Origin: Tessaracoccus massiliensis
GTDB lineage: Bacteria > Actinomycetota > Actinomycetes > Propionibacteriales > Propionibacteriaceae
Assembly: GCF_000826065.2 (NCBI RefSeq)
Contig: NZ_LN623539.1
Location: forward strand, 150,914 to 214,913
Direction of reading: 5' to 3'
Length of the DNA: 64,000 bases
Every line of letters begins with the position of its first letter. Position 1 is the first letter of the stretch. The position numbers and the translations under genes are program-made. Positions 13,323 to 23,289 of the stretch are shown one piece after another. Below the pieces are notes generated by a model. The model ran no database searches, was not told where the DNA came from, and saw only the letters and a program-made list of their open reading frames with translations.

Positions 13323-13823
13323 ATGGCTGACATCACCTTCAAGGGAAACCCCATCCACTCCATCGGCGAACTGCCCGCCGTCGGGAACGACGCGCCTGAC
13401 TTCGAGGTCACCGGCGACGACCTGGGCGAGATCAAGCTCTCGGATTTCAAGGGCCAGAAGCTCGTGCTCAACATCTTCCCCTCCGTCGACACCGGCGTGT
13501 GCGCCACCAGCGTGCGCACCTTCAACGAAAAGGCCGCGGGTCTCGAGGGCACGAAGGTGCTCAACATCTCGCGCGACCTGCCGTTCGCGCTGGCCCGCTT
13601 CTGCGGCGCCGAGGGCATCGACAACGTCGTGGTCGCCTCGGATTTCCGCACCGGCTTCGGTGAAACCTACGGCGTCACGATGAAGGACGGCCCGCTCAAG
13701 GGCCTGCTGTCGCGCTCCGTGGTGGTCATCGACGCCGACGGCAAGGTGGTCTACAACGAGCAGGTCCCGGAGATCGGCCAGGAGCCTGACTACGACGCAG
13801 CCCTCGCCGCTGCCTCCAACTGA
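13323..13823 (+). CDS. tpx: Thiol peroxidase Tpx
   Basis: An atypical 2-Cys peroxiredoxin that reduces hydroperoxides with thioredoxin. It is 166 residues. The peroxidatic cysteine is in [17 protein letters not shown] (about residue 60), and the resolving cysteine is in [11 protein letters not shown] (about 94). The NVVVASDFR stretch is also typical. ATG at 13323 was chosen over upstream in-frame codons because [18 protein letters not shown] is the family N-terminus. It is divergent from ppk2. Confidence 0.95.
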   Translation: MADITFKGNPIHSIGELPAVGNDAPDFEVTGDDLGEIKLSDFKGQKLVLNIFPSVDTGVCATSVRTFNEKAAGLEGTKVLNISRDLPFALARFCGAEGIDNVVVASDFRTGFGETYGVTMKDGPLKGLLSRSVVVIDADGKVVYNEQVPEIGQEPDYDAALAAASN

Positions 13824-13839
13824 GGGTCCCCGCGACGCT

Positions 13840-13920
13840 GGTTGAGCCGGCCAGCGACGCTGGTTGAGCCCGCGAGCGACGCTGGGTGAGCTCGCGAGTT
13901 CTACGAGCGGTGTCGAAACC
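13840..13920. repeat. Dispersed REP-like repeat, copy 2
   Basis: Three near-direct units of GACGCTGGTTGAGC followed by a closing GGTGTCGAAACC. It is a longer, internally duplicated version of the repeat at 7506-7555, just after tpx. Confidence 0.65.
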
Positions 13921-13971
13921 CCGTGAGGTTGTCTGGCACCTTTGCCACCGCACCTGTGGTCGGCCTCAGCG

Positions 13972-14124
13972 TCAAGGAGTGGCCGGGGGCGGGGGATGCA
14001 AGTACGCGCGCCGAGCCCGGACCCCACCCAGGTAGTTGTTGCCCGGCAACGCCGGCCATCTTCGGAGTACCCCCCCCCCACCGGACACTCCGGCAACCAA
14101 CGCACCAACGGTTTCGGCAGCAAC
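13972..14124. repeat. Composite intergenic repeat, second-module-only copy
   Basis: Contains AAGGAGTGGCCGGGG, GGGGGATGCAAGT, TTGCCCGGCAACG and GGACACTCCGGCAAC in the order seen at 58995-59150 and, inverted, at 42880-43042 and 49146-49317. The 97-bp inverted-repeat module is absent. A run of ten C residues lies inside. Confidence 0.6.
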
Positions 14125-14149
14125 AGCCAGCAGGCAAAAGCAGTCAAAG

Positions 14150-14276
14150 CAGTGTCTGATGGGGGCCTGAGAGGGTGGGTCGGGCGTTGCCGAAGACGGT
14201 CACCCCAACCCAAACCCAGAGCACCCGCAGTGTGACCGCCTTCGGCATGGGCGGCGAAGGCCCCCATCAGACACTG
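14150..14276. repeat. Nested palindromic element
   Basis: A 127-bp element with perfect 19-bp outer arms (14150-14168 CAGTGTCTGATGGGGGCCT and 14258-14276). A nested 16-bp pair lies inside (14188-14203 and 14232-14247, 15 matches). A further lone arm copy lies near 14447-14466. It could fold into one long interrupted hairpin. Confidence 0.7.
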
Positions 14277-14316
14277 CGGCACCAAGCTGTGCCTGAGGTG
14301 CCAGACACGCTGCAGC

Positions 14317-14545
14317 GGTTTCGACACTGCTCGCTGCGCTCGCAGGCTCAACCGGCGCTGCGGGGCCCTTCACTTCGACCTGGCCGACGCTTCGCGCGGG
14401 GACAGGCTCAGCACAAGCGTCGCCGCGCGGGGCGCCACGCTCAGGGAGCAGGCCCCCATCAGACGCTGCGGATACCAGCTGTGGCCCAGGTATCAGACAC
14501 GCTGTAGCGGTTTCGACACTGCTCGCTGCGCTCGCAGGCTCAACC
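14317..14545. repeat. Paired REP-like repeats, copies 3 and 4
   Basis: Two nearly identical 37-bp units at 14317-14353 and 14509-14545, each starting GGTTTCGACACTGCTCGCTG and ending GGCTCAACC. The sequence before each (CAGACACGCTGCAGC / CAGACACGCTGTAGC) is also shared, so the duplication is larger than the unit. I see no gene in 13824-14581. Confidence 0.7.
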
Positions 14546-14581
14546 AGCGGCGCGGGGCGCGACGCTCAGGGACCGGGAAAA

Positions 14582-15514
14582 TCAGCCGAGGACGGGGCGG
14601 ATGTGGAGGCCGACGTCGGGGTCTACCAACGCCTCCTGTGCCGCGGCGATCCCGCCGGCCTGAAGTTCCGCGTCGACCGGCACATTGCGCTTGAGCAGGC
14701 CCAGGGCGATGGGGCCCAGCTCGTGGTGCCGCGCCGATGAGCCGACGAAGCCGACGGTGCGGCCGCCGAACTCGATGGGCGCCCCCGCTTCGGGCAGCTG
14801 GGAGCCCGAGCCGTCGAGGTGCAACTGCACGAGCCTGCGCGGGGGCCGGCCCAATGTGTGCACCCGCGCCACGGTCTCCTGCCCGCGGTAGCAGCCCTTG
14901 TTGAGGTGGGTGCCCACCAGGCCGATCTCGTTGGGGATGGTCTTGTGGTCCGTGTCGACGAAGATGCGCGGCGCCCCTGCGGCGACCCGCATGGCGTCGA
15001 AAGCCCACGTGCCGACGGTGGACTCGAGCTCGTCGTCTGCAGGCAGGAACACCTCGACGCCGCCCAGCTCAGAGTCCCGCACCCGCCACCCCTGATCCAG
15101 CGACACCTGATGCCCGGCCCAGGCCAGGCGCAGGTCGTCGCGGCGGGCGACCTCGACGCGCATCGCGAAGCGCATCGAATCCAGGAACTTCACCAATGCA
15201 TCCGCGCGGCCCGGTTCGGTCCAGGCGAGGAAGCTCGCACCGTCGTCGGTGCCGTAGAGGACGTGCTCGATGTGGCCGGTGGGCGACAGGATCAGCGCGG
15301 TGGTGGCCTCCCCCACGCCCAGCCCCGAGAGGTGCTGGGTGGTCAGCGAGTGCAGCCAGCTGAGCCGGTCCGCGCCCGTGATCTCCACGATCTCGCGGTT
15401 GCGCAGGTCGACGACCCCCTCGCCCGAGGCGAGCGAGCGGGCCTCCGCCACCGGGTTGCCGAAGTGCCAGATGAGCCCCTGGTCGAGCCCATCGTCGATC
15501 TGGACGGCGGCCAT
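14582..15514 (-). CDS. ygfZ: Folate-binding YgfZ/GcvT-like protein
   Basis: A 310-residue tetrahydrofolate-binding protein related to the glycine cleavage T protein that supports iron-sulfur cluster assembly or repair. The YgfZ signature NKGCYRGQETVARVHTLG is present near residue 220 and holds the conserved functional cysteine. The N-terminal GcvT-like part has LRNREIVEITGADRLSWLHSLTTQ. The ATG at 15514 overlaps the stop of the nitrobindin-like gene (TGATG), so the two are translationally coupled. Confidence 0.92.
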   Translation of the reverse strand: MAAVQIDDGLDQGLIWHFGNPVAEARSLASGEGVVDLRNREIVEITGADRLSWLHSLTTQHLSGLGVGEATTALILSPTGHIEHVLYGTDDGASFLAWTEPGRADALVKFLDSMRFAMRVEVARRDDLRLAWAGHQVSLDQGWRVRDSELGGVEVFLPADDELESTVGTWAFDAMRVAAGAPRIFVDTDHKTIPNEIGLVGTHLNKGCYRGQETVARVHTLGRPPRRLVQLHLDGSGSQLPEAGAPIEFGGRTVGFVGSSARHHELGPIALGLLKRNVPVDAELQAGGIAAAQEALVDPDVGLHIRPVLG

Positions 15515-16065
15515 CAGACGCGCTTCAGGCGTGCCCACATGTGGGGGCGCAGCTCATGGGTGGAGGTGGAGCGGTCCAGCGCGTACATGAGGTCACCCTC
15601 CACCTTGCCGTAGAGCCGCTGGCCGGCCATGTGCTCCACCTGCGCGGACTCGCCGCGCACCACCGCGTCCGTGGTGAGGTCGATGCGGGTCACCTGGATC
15701 TTGCCGACGAGGACCTCGGTCCAGCCGTCCGAGCTGGCGAGTTCCACCTCGAGGGAGGCATCTGCCTTGGGGCGCCAGAAACCTGTCTCCATCCCGAGCA
15801 CCTTCGTCGCCCGGCCGATCCCGTCCTCGGAGGGTTCCTCGTCCGCGTCGTCGTCGAGCAGGAAGGTCTGCGAGACGTAGTAGAGGTAGTCCTCGCCGTT
15901 GCTCTGGAACTCCATGCGCTGCTCGAAGCGGAAATCGTTGCCCTCATGGTCTGTGCCGTGGCCGGTGCCCTCCCAGCGGCCGACCATCCAGCCCAGCGCC
16001 GCGAGCGCGGGGTTGAGCCCTTCCGGGACCTCGATGTCAATGTTGAGCTGCGGGGTATCAGACAT
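15514..16065 (-). CDS. Nitrobindin-like heme-binding beta-barrel protein
   Basis: A 183-residue FABP-like/THAP4-like protein. The family motif [11 protein letters not shown] (residues about 28-38) and the C-terminal [15 protein letters not shown] with the conserved histidines fit bacterial nitrobindins, which bind ferric heme and react with nitric oxide or peroxynitrite. Function in this organism is inferred from the family only. It starts 34 bp from divergent dtd. Both genes seem nearly leaderless. Confidence 0.85.
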   Translation of the reverse strand: MSDTPQLNIDIEVPEGLNPALAALGWMVGRWEGTGHGTDHEGNDFRFEQRMEFQSNGEDYLYYVSQTFLLDDDADEEPSEDGIGRATKVLGMETGFWRPKADASLEVELASSDGWTEVLVGKIQVTRIDLTTDAVVRGESAQVEHMAGQRLYGKVEGDLMYALDRSTSTHELRPHMWARLKRV

Positions 16066-16099
16066 GGCGCCAAGTCTACGGTGCGGCACAATGTGCGCC

Positions 16100-16537
16100 A
16101 TGCGCGTTGTGATGACGAAGGTGCTCGAGGCTTCCGTGAAGGTCGACGGCGAGGTGGTGGGCGAACTGGACCGCCCGGGCCTCCTGGTGCTGGCGGGCGT
16201 GGGCCACGACGACACCCTGGAGGACGCGGCGGCGTTGGCCCGCAAGATCTGGTCGCTGCGCATCCTCGACGATGAGCGCTCCGCCAGCGACGTCGACGCC
16301 CCGCTGCTGGTGGTCAGCCAGTTCACGCTGTACGCCTCCACTCGCAAGGGCCGCCGCCCGTCGTGGAGCGCCGCCGCACCCGCAGCGGTGAGCGAGCCGC
16401 TCGTCGACGAGTTGTGCCGCCAACTCGAACTGCTGGGCGCGACGGTGAGTAGGGGCAGGTTCGGCGCCCACATGCTCGTCTCGTCGGTCAACGACGGCCC
16501 GGTCACCATCACGATGGACACGAAGAACTGGGAGTAG
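16100..16537 (+). CDS. dtd: D-aminoacyl-tRNA deacylase
   Basis: Removes D-amino acids (and glycine misloaded on tRNA-Ala) from tRNA. It is 145 residues. The two active-site motifs are present: [10 protein letters not shown] and the C-terminal [11 protein letters not shown] with the cis Gly-Pro pair. The N-terminus [23 protein letters not shown] is typical, which supports the ATG at 16100 rather than the one at 16091. Confidence 0.95.
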   Translation: MRVVMTKVLEASVKVDGEVVGELDRPGLLVLAGVGHDDTLEDAAALARKIWSLRILDDERSASDVDAPLLVVSQFTLYASTRKGRRPSWSAAAPAAVSEPLVDELCRQLELLGATVSRGRFGAHMLVSSVNDGPVTITMDTKNWE

Positions 16538-16548
16538 CAGCGCTCGGC

Positions 16549-17310
16549 TCAGGCCGGGGTCAGGAACTCCAGGGAACTGATGGACACGGCGTCGACGTGG
16601 ACTCCCTCCTCGCCCGGCTCGGTGACCTCGAGCACGGTCAGCGTCACTCCCGTCGCTGTGACGGGCGGGAACCGGACCTCCTGGGGGTTGCGGTTGTTCG
16701 CTGCCAGGCCCTGCACGAAGAAGGAGCCGTCGTCGAACTCCCAGCGCAGCGCCACGATGCGGCGTTCCTGGAGGTAGCGATCCGCCCAGGCTGTGTTCCC
16801 GTTGACCAGCCGCACCCCGACGAGGGGTCGGCGGCCGCTGAACGTGAAGGAGACCATCTCCCCCACGCCCTGGCCGTGGCAGCGCCAGATGGTGCCCGGA
16901 TCGTTGTCGAGCAGCATCTCCGGCGTGTCCCGCGAGACGTCGTTGAGGCAGGCGCCTGCGGCCGTGAGGGCGGGGGCCACCACGACGGCGTCGGTGTAGG
17001 CGACCAGCCCGTCATCGGCCGACGTGCCCGTGGACGTCAGGGACGGCGTGGGGGGCGGGCTGACAGTCACCACCGGCGTGGGGTCCGTATCGAAGACGAA
17101 CAGCCGCCCGACGGAGAAGGCGAGCAGCAGGGACAGCGCCAGGATCCCTGCCAGCATCCGGGGAGAGATGCCGCCGGCATCGAGCTTGACGTCCTTGAGC
17201 GCCGACGAACCGGCGTGCGGCGCCTCCGGCTCAACACGCTCACCTTCGGTTACCTCATCGGTCCCCGGCCGGAACAGATCCTCCGGTAGGCCCTGCGTCA
17301 TGCCCGCCAT
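16549..17310 (-). CDS. Single-span membrane protein with discoidin-like domain
   Basis: About 253 residues. The N-terminal 50 residues are cytoplasmic and acidic, then a membrane span (MLAGILALSLLLAFSVGRLFVF), a Pro/Thr/Ser linker (VTVSPPPTPSLTSTGTS), and an extracytoplasmic domain with the feel of an F5/8 type C (discoidin) fold (MLLDNDPGTIWRCHGQGVGE ... VRLVNGNTAW ... WEFDDGSFFVQGL). Such domains bind carbohydrates or other surface ligands; the ligand is unknown. It is divergent from the glnR-like gene, the same relative position as a conserved exported protein in mycobacteria (from memory). Start is 17310 or 17301. Confidence 0.7.
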   Translation of the reverse strand: MAGMTQGLPEDLFRPGTDEVTEGERVEPEAPHAGSSALKDVKLDAGGISPRMLAGILALSLLLAFSVGRLFVFDTDPTPVVTVSPPPTPSLTSTGTSADDGLVAYTDAVVVAPALTAAGACLNDVSRDTPEMLLDNDPGTIWRCHGQGVGEMVSFTFSGRRPLVGVRLVNGNTAWADRYLQERRIVALRWEFDDGSFFVQGLAANNRNPQEVRFPPVTATGVTLTVLEVTEPGEEGVHVDAVSISSLEFLTPA

Positions 17311-17399
17311 CGTAGTGGTGCCTTCGGAACGGCGCGCGGCGGCGTGCGCCCAGCCATTAGGATGTGGACGTCCCGCGGTGAGCGGAAGGGAGGGCAGCC

Positions 17400-18053
17400 A
17401 TGAGTAACATCGTGTTCGTCTCCTCCAAGGAAACCCCTCCCGAACTGGCACTTCTGAGCCACCGCGTCACCATCGTCGCCTCCACCGCCCAGTCACTCGT
17501 CGAGGCAGAGGAGGCCGACGTGGTGGTGGTCGACGGCACCGTGGACCTCGCGGGGGCGCGTTCGGCCTGCCAGACCCTGTCGCGCAGCGTCTCAACCCCG
17601 GTGCTGCTGATGGTGGCGCTGTCCGGACTGGCGGTGCTCTCCCCCGATTGGGGCTTCAACGACTTCGTGGCGGCGGGCAGCGAACCCGCGGAGTTGGACG
17701 CCCGCATCCGCGTCCTCACCCGCGCCGGCTCGGATCCTGATCTCCTCGTGGCGGGCCCGCTCCGCGTGGACGGCGCGGCCTACGCTGCCACGCTCGACGG
17801 CGCCCCGCTGGACCTGACCTATACGGAGTTCGAGCTGTTGCGCTACCTCATGGCGCACCCCGGCAGGGTTCTGTCACGCGAGACGCTCGTGAGCCAGGTG
17901 TGGGGTTACGACTATTACGGCGGAACCCGCACCGTCGACGTCCACGTGCGGCGCCTTCGGGCTAAGCTCGGCCAATTCGACTACTACATCGGCACTGTGC
18001 GCAACGTGGGCTACCGCTTCGCCAGCGCCAGGGAGGCTCATCGTGCTGGTTAG
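17400..18053 (+). CDS. GlnR-type orphan OmpR-family regulator
   Basis: A 217-residue transcription factor. Residues 1-110 form a receiver-like domain without a normal phosphorylation pocket: one central aspartate in VVVVDGTVDL, and SPDWGFNDFVAAGSEPAE in place of the usual lysine loop. Residues 120-212 form an OmpR/PhoB winged helix (LTYTEFELLRYLMAHPGRVLSRETLVSQVWG ... RTVDVHVRRLRAKLG). This is the pattern of GlnR, the global nitrogen regulator of actinobacteria, which also sits directly before mshD in mycobacteria. GGGAGGG precedes the ATG. It overlaps mshD by 11 bp. Confidence 0.82.
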   Translation: MSNIVFVSSKETPPELALLSHRVTIVASTAQSLVEAEEADVVVVDGTVDLAGARSACQTLSRSVSTPVLLMVALSGLAVLSPDWGFNDFVAAGSEPAELDARIRVLTRAGSDPDLLVAGPLRVDGAAYAATLDGAPLDLTYTEFELLRYLMAHPGRVLSRETLVSQVWGYDYYGGTRTVDVHVRRLRAKLGQFDYYIGTVRNVGYRFASAREAHRAG

Positions 18054-18951
18054 CTTGACCACTCTGACACCGACGGTGCGCGAGGCGCTGCGCCGCCTGG
18101 TGACGGAGATCGCCGAGCATGACGGCGTCTCCCCCATCAACGAATCCGCCTCGCTGGGCATCGACGGCGTGCGTGAGGCTGACTTCTTCTTCATGGGCAC
18201 CCGCTCGGACCCCCACGGGTTCGTCATCTGCGACGAGCGCGACGGAACGCTGCTGGTGGGTGTGCACCCGGACCATCGCCGCCAAGGCGTCGGCACCGAG
18301 ATGCTGACGGAGGCGCTCGCCGCCCATCCCGGCTCCTCGGCCTGGGCCTTCGGCACGCTGCCCGGAGCCCCCCAGCTCGCCGCCCGGGTGGGCCTGTCGC
18401 CCGCCCGTGAACTCCTCCGCATGGAACTGGTCCCTGAGCGTCGCCCTGCGAGCTCTGCGAGCCAGGCGACGACGAAGGGCACCCGCGGCTTGCAAGCAAC
18501 GCTCCCTCCCGGCTACACCATCGACACCTACACCCCCGCTGACCGTGAGCAGATCGTCGCGATCAACGCCGCGGCGTTCGCGCACCACCCGGAACAGGGC
18601 AGGCTCACCGTCGAGGAGTTCGACGATCTCGCCCGCCAGCCCTGGTTCAGCCCGGAGGGCCTGTTCGTCGCCCGCCACGACGGCCAGGTCGCAGGTTTCC
18701 ACTGGACCAAGCGCCACGGCGACGGCCTCGGCGAGGTCTATGTCATCGCCGTGTCCCCCAGGCATGAGGGCAAGGGACTGGGCCGCATCCTGCTGCAGGC
18801 AGGCCTCGACCACCTCGCGGCAGAGGGCGACACCCGCATCCAGCTCTACGTCGAGGGCGACCAGGAGCGCGTCGTGCAGATGTACCTCAACGCCGGGTTC
18901 AAGACTGTGCAGACCGACACCAGCTATCACGCCGAGAGGGGCCAGGCATGA
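18043..18951 (+). CDS. mshD: Mycothiol synthase
   Basis: Acetyl-CoA:Cys-GlcN-Ins acetyltransferase, the last step of mycothiol synthesis. It is 302 residues with two GNAT halves. The N-terminal half has [19 protein letters not shown]. The C-terminal active half has [27 protein letters not shown] and the end block [28 protein letters not shown], which is characteristic. The GTG start overlaps the end of the glnR-like gene. The stop overlaps the ppk1 start (ATGA). Mycothiol is actinobacterial, and mycothione reductase is encoded at 30427. Confidence 0.93.
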   Translation: MLVSLTTLTPTVREALRRLVTEIAEHDGVSPINESASLGIDGVREADFFFMGTRSDPHGFVICDERDGTLLVGVHPDHRRQGVGTEMLTEALAAHPGSSAWAFGTLPGAPQLAARVGLSPARELLRMELVPERRPASSASQATTKGTRGLQATLPPGYTIDTYTPADREQIVAINAAAFAHHPEQGRLTVEEFDDLARQPWFSPEGLFVARHDGQVAGFHWTKRHGDGLGEVYVIAVSPRHEGKGLGRILLQAGLDHLAAEGDTRIQLYVEGDQERVVQMYLNAGFKTVQTDTSYHAERGQA

Positions 18952-21038
18952 CCGAAACTGCCGATGAGACGCCGCTGCCAGCGGCGCGCTATCTGGATCG
19001 CGAGCTGAGCTGGCTGGCGTTCAACAACCGTGTCCTCGACCAGGCCCGCGACGCGCTGCGCGTGCCGCTCATCGAGCGTGCCAAGTTCCTGGCCATCTTC
19101 TCCTCCAACCTGGACGAGTTCTTCATGGTGCGGGTGGCCGGCCTGAAGCGACGCATCGCGGCCGGGGTGGCGGTGCCCACCGTCGCCGGCAAGATGCCGG
19201 GTGAACTGCACGCCGAGCTCCTCGAGAAGATCGCGCAACTGGTGGAGGCCCAGTCCCGGGTCTTCCAGAACGACGTGCGCCCCGCGCTGCGCGAGGAGGG
19301 CATCGAGATCCTCAAGTGGGAGGAGCTCACCGCCACGGAGAAGGATTCGATGCGGGCGCTGTTCGCCGAGCGGATCTTCCCCGTCCTCACTCCGCTCGCC
19401 GTCGACCCTTCGCACCCCTTCCCCTACATCTCCGGCCTGTCGCTGAACCTCGCGGTGCTGCTGCGCAACCCCGCCACGGGCGCCCGGTCCTTCGCCCGCG
19501 TGAAGGTACCGCCGGTGCTGTCGCGGTTCGTGCGGCTCGCCGAAGGCCGGTTCCTGCCGCTCGAGGAGATCATCTCTCGCCACCTGGGGCAGCTGTTCAC
19601 CGGCATGCAGGTGCTGTCGCACACCAGCTTCCGCGTCACCCGCAACGAGGACATCGAGGTGGAGGAGGACGACGCCGAGAACCTCCTGTTCGCCCTCGAG
19701 CGCGAGTTGCTGCGCAGCAAGGTGGGCCGCCCGCCGGTGCGCCTCGAGGTGGAGGAGGACATCGACGAGCAGATGCTCGACATGCTCACCAGCGAACTCG
19801 ATGTCAGCGAGAACGAAGTCTTCCGCCTGCCCGCCCCGCTGGATCTGACGGGGCTGTTCGCGCTCAGCGATTCCAACCGCGAAGACCTCAAGTACCCCAA
19901 CTTCCTGCCCATCACCCACCCGGATCTCGCCGAGGTGGAGAGCGCCAGCCCGGCGGACATGTTCAAGGCGCTGAAGCTGCGCGACGTGCTGGTGCAGCAC
20001 CCGTACGACTCGTTCGCCACGTCCGTGCAGCGCTTTATCGAGCAGGCCGCAGCGGATCCGGCGGTGTTGGCGATCAAGCAGACGCTGTACCGCACCAGCG
20101 GCGACTCCCCCATCGTCGACGCCCTCATCGAGGCGGCCGACATGGGCAAGCAGGTCCTCGCCATCGTCGAGATCAAGGCCCGATTCGACGAGCAGAACAA
20201 CATCGGCTGGGCGCGCAAGCTGGAGAAATCCGGCGTGCACGTGGTCTACGGCATGCTGGGCCTCAAAACGCACTGCAAGCTGGCACTGGTGGTGCGCGCC
20301 GAAGGCGACGGGCTGCGCCGCTACGCCCACATCGGCACCGGCAACTACAACCCCAAGACCGCCCGCCAGTACGAGGACATGGGGCTGCTCACCTCCCACC
20401 CCGTGATCACCGACGACGTGGCGCGGCTGTTCAACCACCTTTCGGGCATGACGCAGGAGACGCACTACCGTCGCCTCCTCGTCGCGCCGCACGGCATCCG
20501 CAAGGGCCTCCTGAACTACATCGAGCAGGAGATCTCCAACCACGCCGAGGGCAAGCCGTCGGGCATCCGGATCAAGGTCAACTCCATGGTGGATGAGGCG
20601 ATCATCGACGCGCTCTACCGGGCCTCCCAGGCCGGCGTCACCGTCGACCTGTGGGTCCGCGGCATCTGCACCATCCGGCCGGGCGTGCCGGGGTTGAGCG
20701 AGAACATCCGCGTGCGCTCCGTGCTGGGCCGTTTCCTGGAGCACTCCCGCATCTTCTGGTTCGCCGGTGGCGGCAAACCCGTCGTCGGGATCGGCTCGTC
20801 CGACCTGATGCACCGCAACCTCGACCGCAGGGTGGAGGCCATCGTCAGCCTCACCAAACCCGCTCACATCCGGCAAGTGGAGGAACTCTTCGACATGGCG
20901 TTCGCGCCCACCACCGTGCACTGGGAACTCCACGATTCCGACTGGTCGGTCCACACCACCGACGACGAGGGTCAACCGCTCACGGACATCCAGGAGTGGC
21001 TCATCCAGCAGACTGCGGCCCGGCGTTCCACCCGATGA
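18948..21038 (+). CDS. ppk1: Polyphosphate kinase 1
   Basis: Makes long-chain polyphosphate from ATP reversibly. It is 696 residues, the full family length. Landmarks: N-terminal helix [18 protein letters not shown], the phospholipase-D-like domains with [17 protein letters not shown], the phosphorylated histidine region [33 protein letters not shown], and the second site [15 protein letters not shown]. It lies between mshD and a mutT1-like gene with 4-bp overlaps at both ends, and pst genes follow. Confidence 0.97.
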   Translation: MTETADETPLPAARYLDRELSWLAFNNRVLDQARDALRVPLIERAKFLAIFSSNLDEFFMVRVAGLKRRIAAGVAVPTVAGKMPGELHAELLEKIAQLVEAQSRVFQNDVRPALREEGIEILKWEELTATEKDSMRALFAERIFPVLTPLAVDPSHPFPYISGLSLNLAVLLRNPATGARSFARVKVPPVLSRFVRLAEGRFLPLEEIISRHLGQLFTGMQVLSHTSFRVTRNEDIEVEEDDAENLLFALERELLRSKVGRPPVRLEVEEDIDEQMLDMLTSELDVSENEVFRLPAPLDLTGLFALSDSNREDLKYPNFLPITHPDLAEVESASPADMFKALKLRDVLVQHPYDSFATSVQRFIEQAAADPAVLAIKQTLYRTSGDSPIVDALIEAADMGKQVLAIVEIKARFDEQNNIGWARKLEKSGVHVVYGMLGLKTHCKLALVVRAEGDGLRRYAHIGTGNYNPKTARQYEDMGLLTSHPVITDDVARLFNHLSGMTQETHYRRLLVAPHGIRKGLLNYIEQEISNHAEGKPSGIRIKVNSMVDEAIIDALYRASQAGVTVDLWVRGICTIRPGVPGLSENIRVRSVLGRFLEHSRIFWFAGGGKPVVGIGSSDLMHRNLDRRVEAIVSLTKPAHIRQVEELFDMAFAPTTVHWELHDSDWSVHTTDDEGQPLTDIQEWLIQQTAARRSTR

Positions 21039-21907
21039 GCAAGAAGGCCTCCATCCGTGCGGCAGGGGCGGTGGTCCTCCGCGGTGACGGCGACGACACC
21101 GAGGTGCTGATGATCCACCGCCCCGCCTACGACGACTGGTCCCTGCCGAAGGGCAAGGGCATCACCGACGAACTGGCTCCGCAGACGGCGGTGCGTGAGG
21201 TGTTCGAGGAGACGGGGGTCGCCTGCCGCTTGGGGCTGCGTCTGCCGCCGATCCGCTACAAGCTCACCAAGGGGCTCAAGGCCGTGCAGTATTGGCGCGC
21301 CGAGGTGGTCACCGAGCAGGAGTTCGAGCCCAACCGCGAGGTGGACAAGATCCGCTGGGCGCCCATCCAGAAGGCCATGCGCACCCTCACCTACGCAGAT
21401 GAGCGGCGCCTCCTGTCGACGGCGCTGCTGAAGCCGCGCACCACCCCCCTGCTGCTGGTGCGCCACGGCAAGGCCATGCTGCGCAAGGACTGGAGCGGCC
21501 CGGACCAGGAGCGACGCCTCACGGGCCGTGGCCGGCGGCAGGCCAAGGAACTCACCCAGGTGTTGGGGGCCTTCGGCGTGGAGTCGCTGGTGAGTTCGTC
21601 GTCGACCCGCTGCGTGGAGACGCTGCGCCCCTACGCGAAGCAACGCGGGCTGGAGATCGTCATGGAGGACGTGCTCACCGAGGAGGAGGGCACCGTCAAG
21701 CCGCGCGAGGTGCGCCGCTACGTGGCCAACCTGTTCCAGTCCATCGAGGAGCCCACCGCGCTGTGCGGGCACCGCCCCGTGCTGCCGTCGATGTTCAAGG
21801 GGCTGGGCCTGGAGCCGAAGCCGATGGTCGTCGGCGAGGTCGTGGTGGTGCACCGCGACGACGAGGGCGAACGCGTCGCCGTCGAGGTCCACAAGCCGAC
21901 GGCGTAG
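21035..21907 (+). CDS. MutT1-like NUDIX hydrolase fused to histidine phosphatase
   Basis: A 290-residue two-domain protein as in mycobacterial MutT1. The N-terminal NUDIX domain has the box G-x5-E-x7-REVFEETGV starting at GKGITDE (about residue 34). The C-terminal histidine phosphatase has [12 protein letters not shown] (about 147) and the second histidine in [12 protein letters not shown]. In that family the NUDIX part turns 8-oxo-dGTP or diadenosine polyphosphates into mono/diphosphates and the second domain continues the hydrolysis. The ATG overlaps the ppk1 stop. Confidence 0.9.
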   Translation: MSKKASIRAAGAVVLRGDGDDTEVLMIHRPAYDDWSLPKGKGITDELAPQTAVREVFEETGVACRLGLRLPPIRYKLTKGLKAVQYWRAEVVTEQEFEPNREVDKIRWAPIQKAMRTLTYADERRLLSTALLKPRTTPLLLVRHGKAMLRKDWSGPDQERRLTGRGRRQAKELTQVLGAFGVESLVSSSSTRCVETLRPYAKQRGLEIVMEDVLTEEEGTVKPREVRRYVANLFQSIEEPTALCGHRPVLPSMFKGLGLEPKPMVVGEVVVVHRDDEGERVAVEVHKPTA

Positions 21908-21916
21908 CGGCTGAGG

Positions 21917-21998
21917 GATAACGAATCGGTTACGAATACCGCAGATTCCGGAGCGCGGAGAGAGAACTCGTCGGCTGTTCACCATCTGTTAACCAAAC
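21917..21998 (+). promoter_or_regulatory. PHO-box-like direct repeats upstream of pstS
   Basis: Two adjacent 11-nt units, GTTCACCATCT (21977-21987) and GTTAACCAAAC (21988-21998), fit the actinobacterial PhoP operator (GTTCACC-type repeats with 11-nt period). A second, weaker pair with the same period lies at 21917-21940 (AACGAAT / TACGAAT). They lie about 115 bp before the pstS ATG and predict induction by phosphate starvation. Confidence 0.75.
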
Positions 21999-22111
21999 CG
22001 GGGCCGATCGGTTACTTCCTCTCTCTACCTTCCGGTACAGGAACACACCAGTTCACTGAAAACACGGGGCCCGACACGCGGGCCCCACCCCTCTCGGAAG
22101 GTATTCCCGGA

Positions 22112-23269
22112 ATGAAGATCCGCCTGACCGCCGCTCTCGGCCTGTCTGCCGCGCTCCTCCTGTCGGCCTGCGCCGCCAACGAGCCCACCAACACCACCAA
22201 CGAGCCCGCCGGAGGCGACACCGCCACTGTCGAGACCACCGACGCCGGCACCACTGACGAGGCCACCGACGCCGGCGCGACCGACGAGGCCGCCGCTCCG
22301 TCGAACCTGTCCGGCACCCTGTCGGGCATCGGCGCCTCCGCCCAGGAGGTCGCCCAGCAGACCTGGATCGCCGGCTTCCAGACCGCGAACGAGGGCGTGA
22401 CCATCAACTACTCCCCCGAGGGTTCCGGCGCCGGCCGTGAGGCCTTCATCGGCGGCGGCGCCGACTTCGCCGGCTCGGACCGCGCGTTCAAGGCCGAGGA
22501 GATCGACGAGAACACCTTCTCGCAGTGCGTCGACAAGCCGATCAACCTGCCGGTCTACATCTCCCCCATCGCCGTGGTGTTCAACGTCGAGGGTGTCGAG
22601 GAACTCAACCTGGATGCCGCCACCCTGGCCGCCGTCTTCAAGGGCGACATCACCAAGTGGAACGACCCGGCCATCGCCGCCCTGAACGAGGGCGTCGAGT
22701 TGCCTGATCTCGACATCACCGCCGTGCACCGCTCGGACACCTCGGGCACCACCGAGAACTTCACCGACTACCTCGCCACCGCCGCCCCCGACGTGTGGGA
22801 TGCCGAGAAGTCCGGCGACTGGCCGTACCAGGGCGGCGAGGCCGCTGCCCAGACCCAGGGCGTCGTCTCCGCCGTCTCCGGCGGCGTGGGCACCATCGGT
22901 TACATCGACGCCTCGCAGGCCGGCGACTTCACCACCGTGAAGATCGGCAAGGACGGCTCCTTCCACGGCCCGACCACCGAGGCCGCTGCCGCGATCGTCG
23001 AGAACTCCCCCGTCGAGGACGGCCGCGCTGACAACGACATGGCCATCGCCGTCGACCGTGAGGCCGAGGGCTACCCGATCGTGCTCGTGTCCTACCTGAT
23101 CGTCTGCCAGGACTACCAGGACGACGCCAAGGCCGAACTGGTCAAGGCCTACGCCAACTACATCGTCTCCGCAGAGGGCCAGACGGCCGCCGGTGAGCGC
23201 GCGGGTTCCGCTCCGCTCTCCGCCGGCCTCACCGAGCAGGTCACCGCAGCGATCGACTCCATCCAGTGA
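22112..23269 (+). CDS. pstS: Phosphate ABC transporter, substrate-binding lipoprotein
   Basis: A periplasmic-side phosphate receptor anchored by lipid. It is 385 residues. Signal peptide with lipobox LLLSACAAN (cysteine at about residue 21), then an acidic Thr/Ala/Glu-rich linker to about residue 68, then the PstS fold: GSGAGREAFIGGGADFAGSDR (phosphate loop), the VHRSDTSGTTENFTDYL loop and PIVLVSYLIVCQ. It is followed by a strong hairpin and then pstCAB, which usually lets the receptor be made in excess. The leader also has a GGGCCC-GACACGC-GGGCCC hairpin (about 22069-22087). Confidence 0.96.
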   Translation: MKIRLTAALGLSAALLLSACAANEPTNTTNEPAGGDTATVETTDAGTTDEATDAGATDEAAAPSNLSGTLSGIGASAQEVAQQTWIAGFQTANEGVTINYSPEGSGAGREAFIGGGADFAGSDRAFKAEEIDENTFSQCVDKPINLPVYISPIAVVFNVEGVEELNLDAATLAAVFKGDITKWNDPAIAALNEGVELPDLDITAVHRSDTSGTTENFTDYLATAAPDVWDAEKSGDWPYQGGEAAAQTQGVVSAVSGGVGTIGYIDASQAGDFTTVKIGKDGSFHGPTTEAAAAIVENSPVEDGRADNDMAIAVDREAEGYPIVLVSYLIVCQDYQDDAKAELVKAYANYIVSAEGQTAAGERAGSAPLSAGLTEQVTAAIDSIQ

Positions 23270-23289
23270 TCGCCCGCCCTTGATCTGAT

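Noticed and set aside
14070..14080. C-rich run as a phase-variable tract
   Set aside because: It is inside a non-coding repeat and no gene reads across it.
13824..14581. Short plus- and minus-strand frames in the tpx-ygfZ gap
   Set aside because: They run through palindromes and REP-like repeats, lack ribosome sites and change frame between repeat copies.
18927..20975. A 682-residue antisense frame across ppk1
   Set aside because: Composition is His/Val/Asp/Gly-rich shadow sequence typical of high-GC third-position bias. ppk1 is unambiguous.
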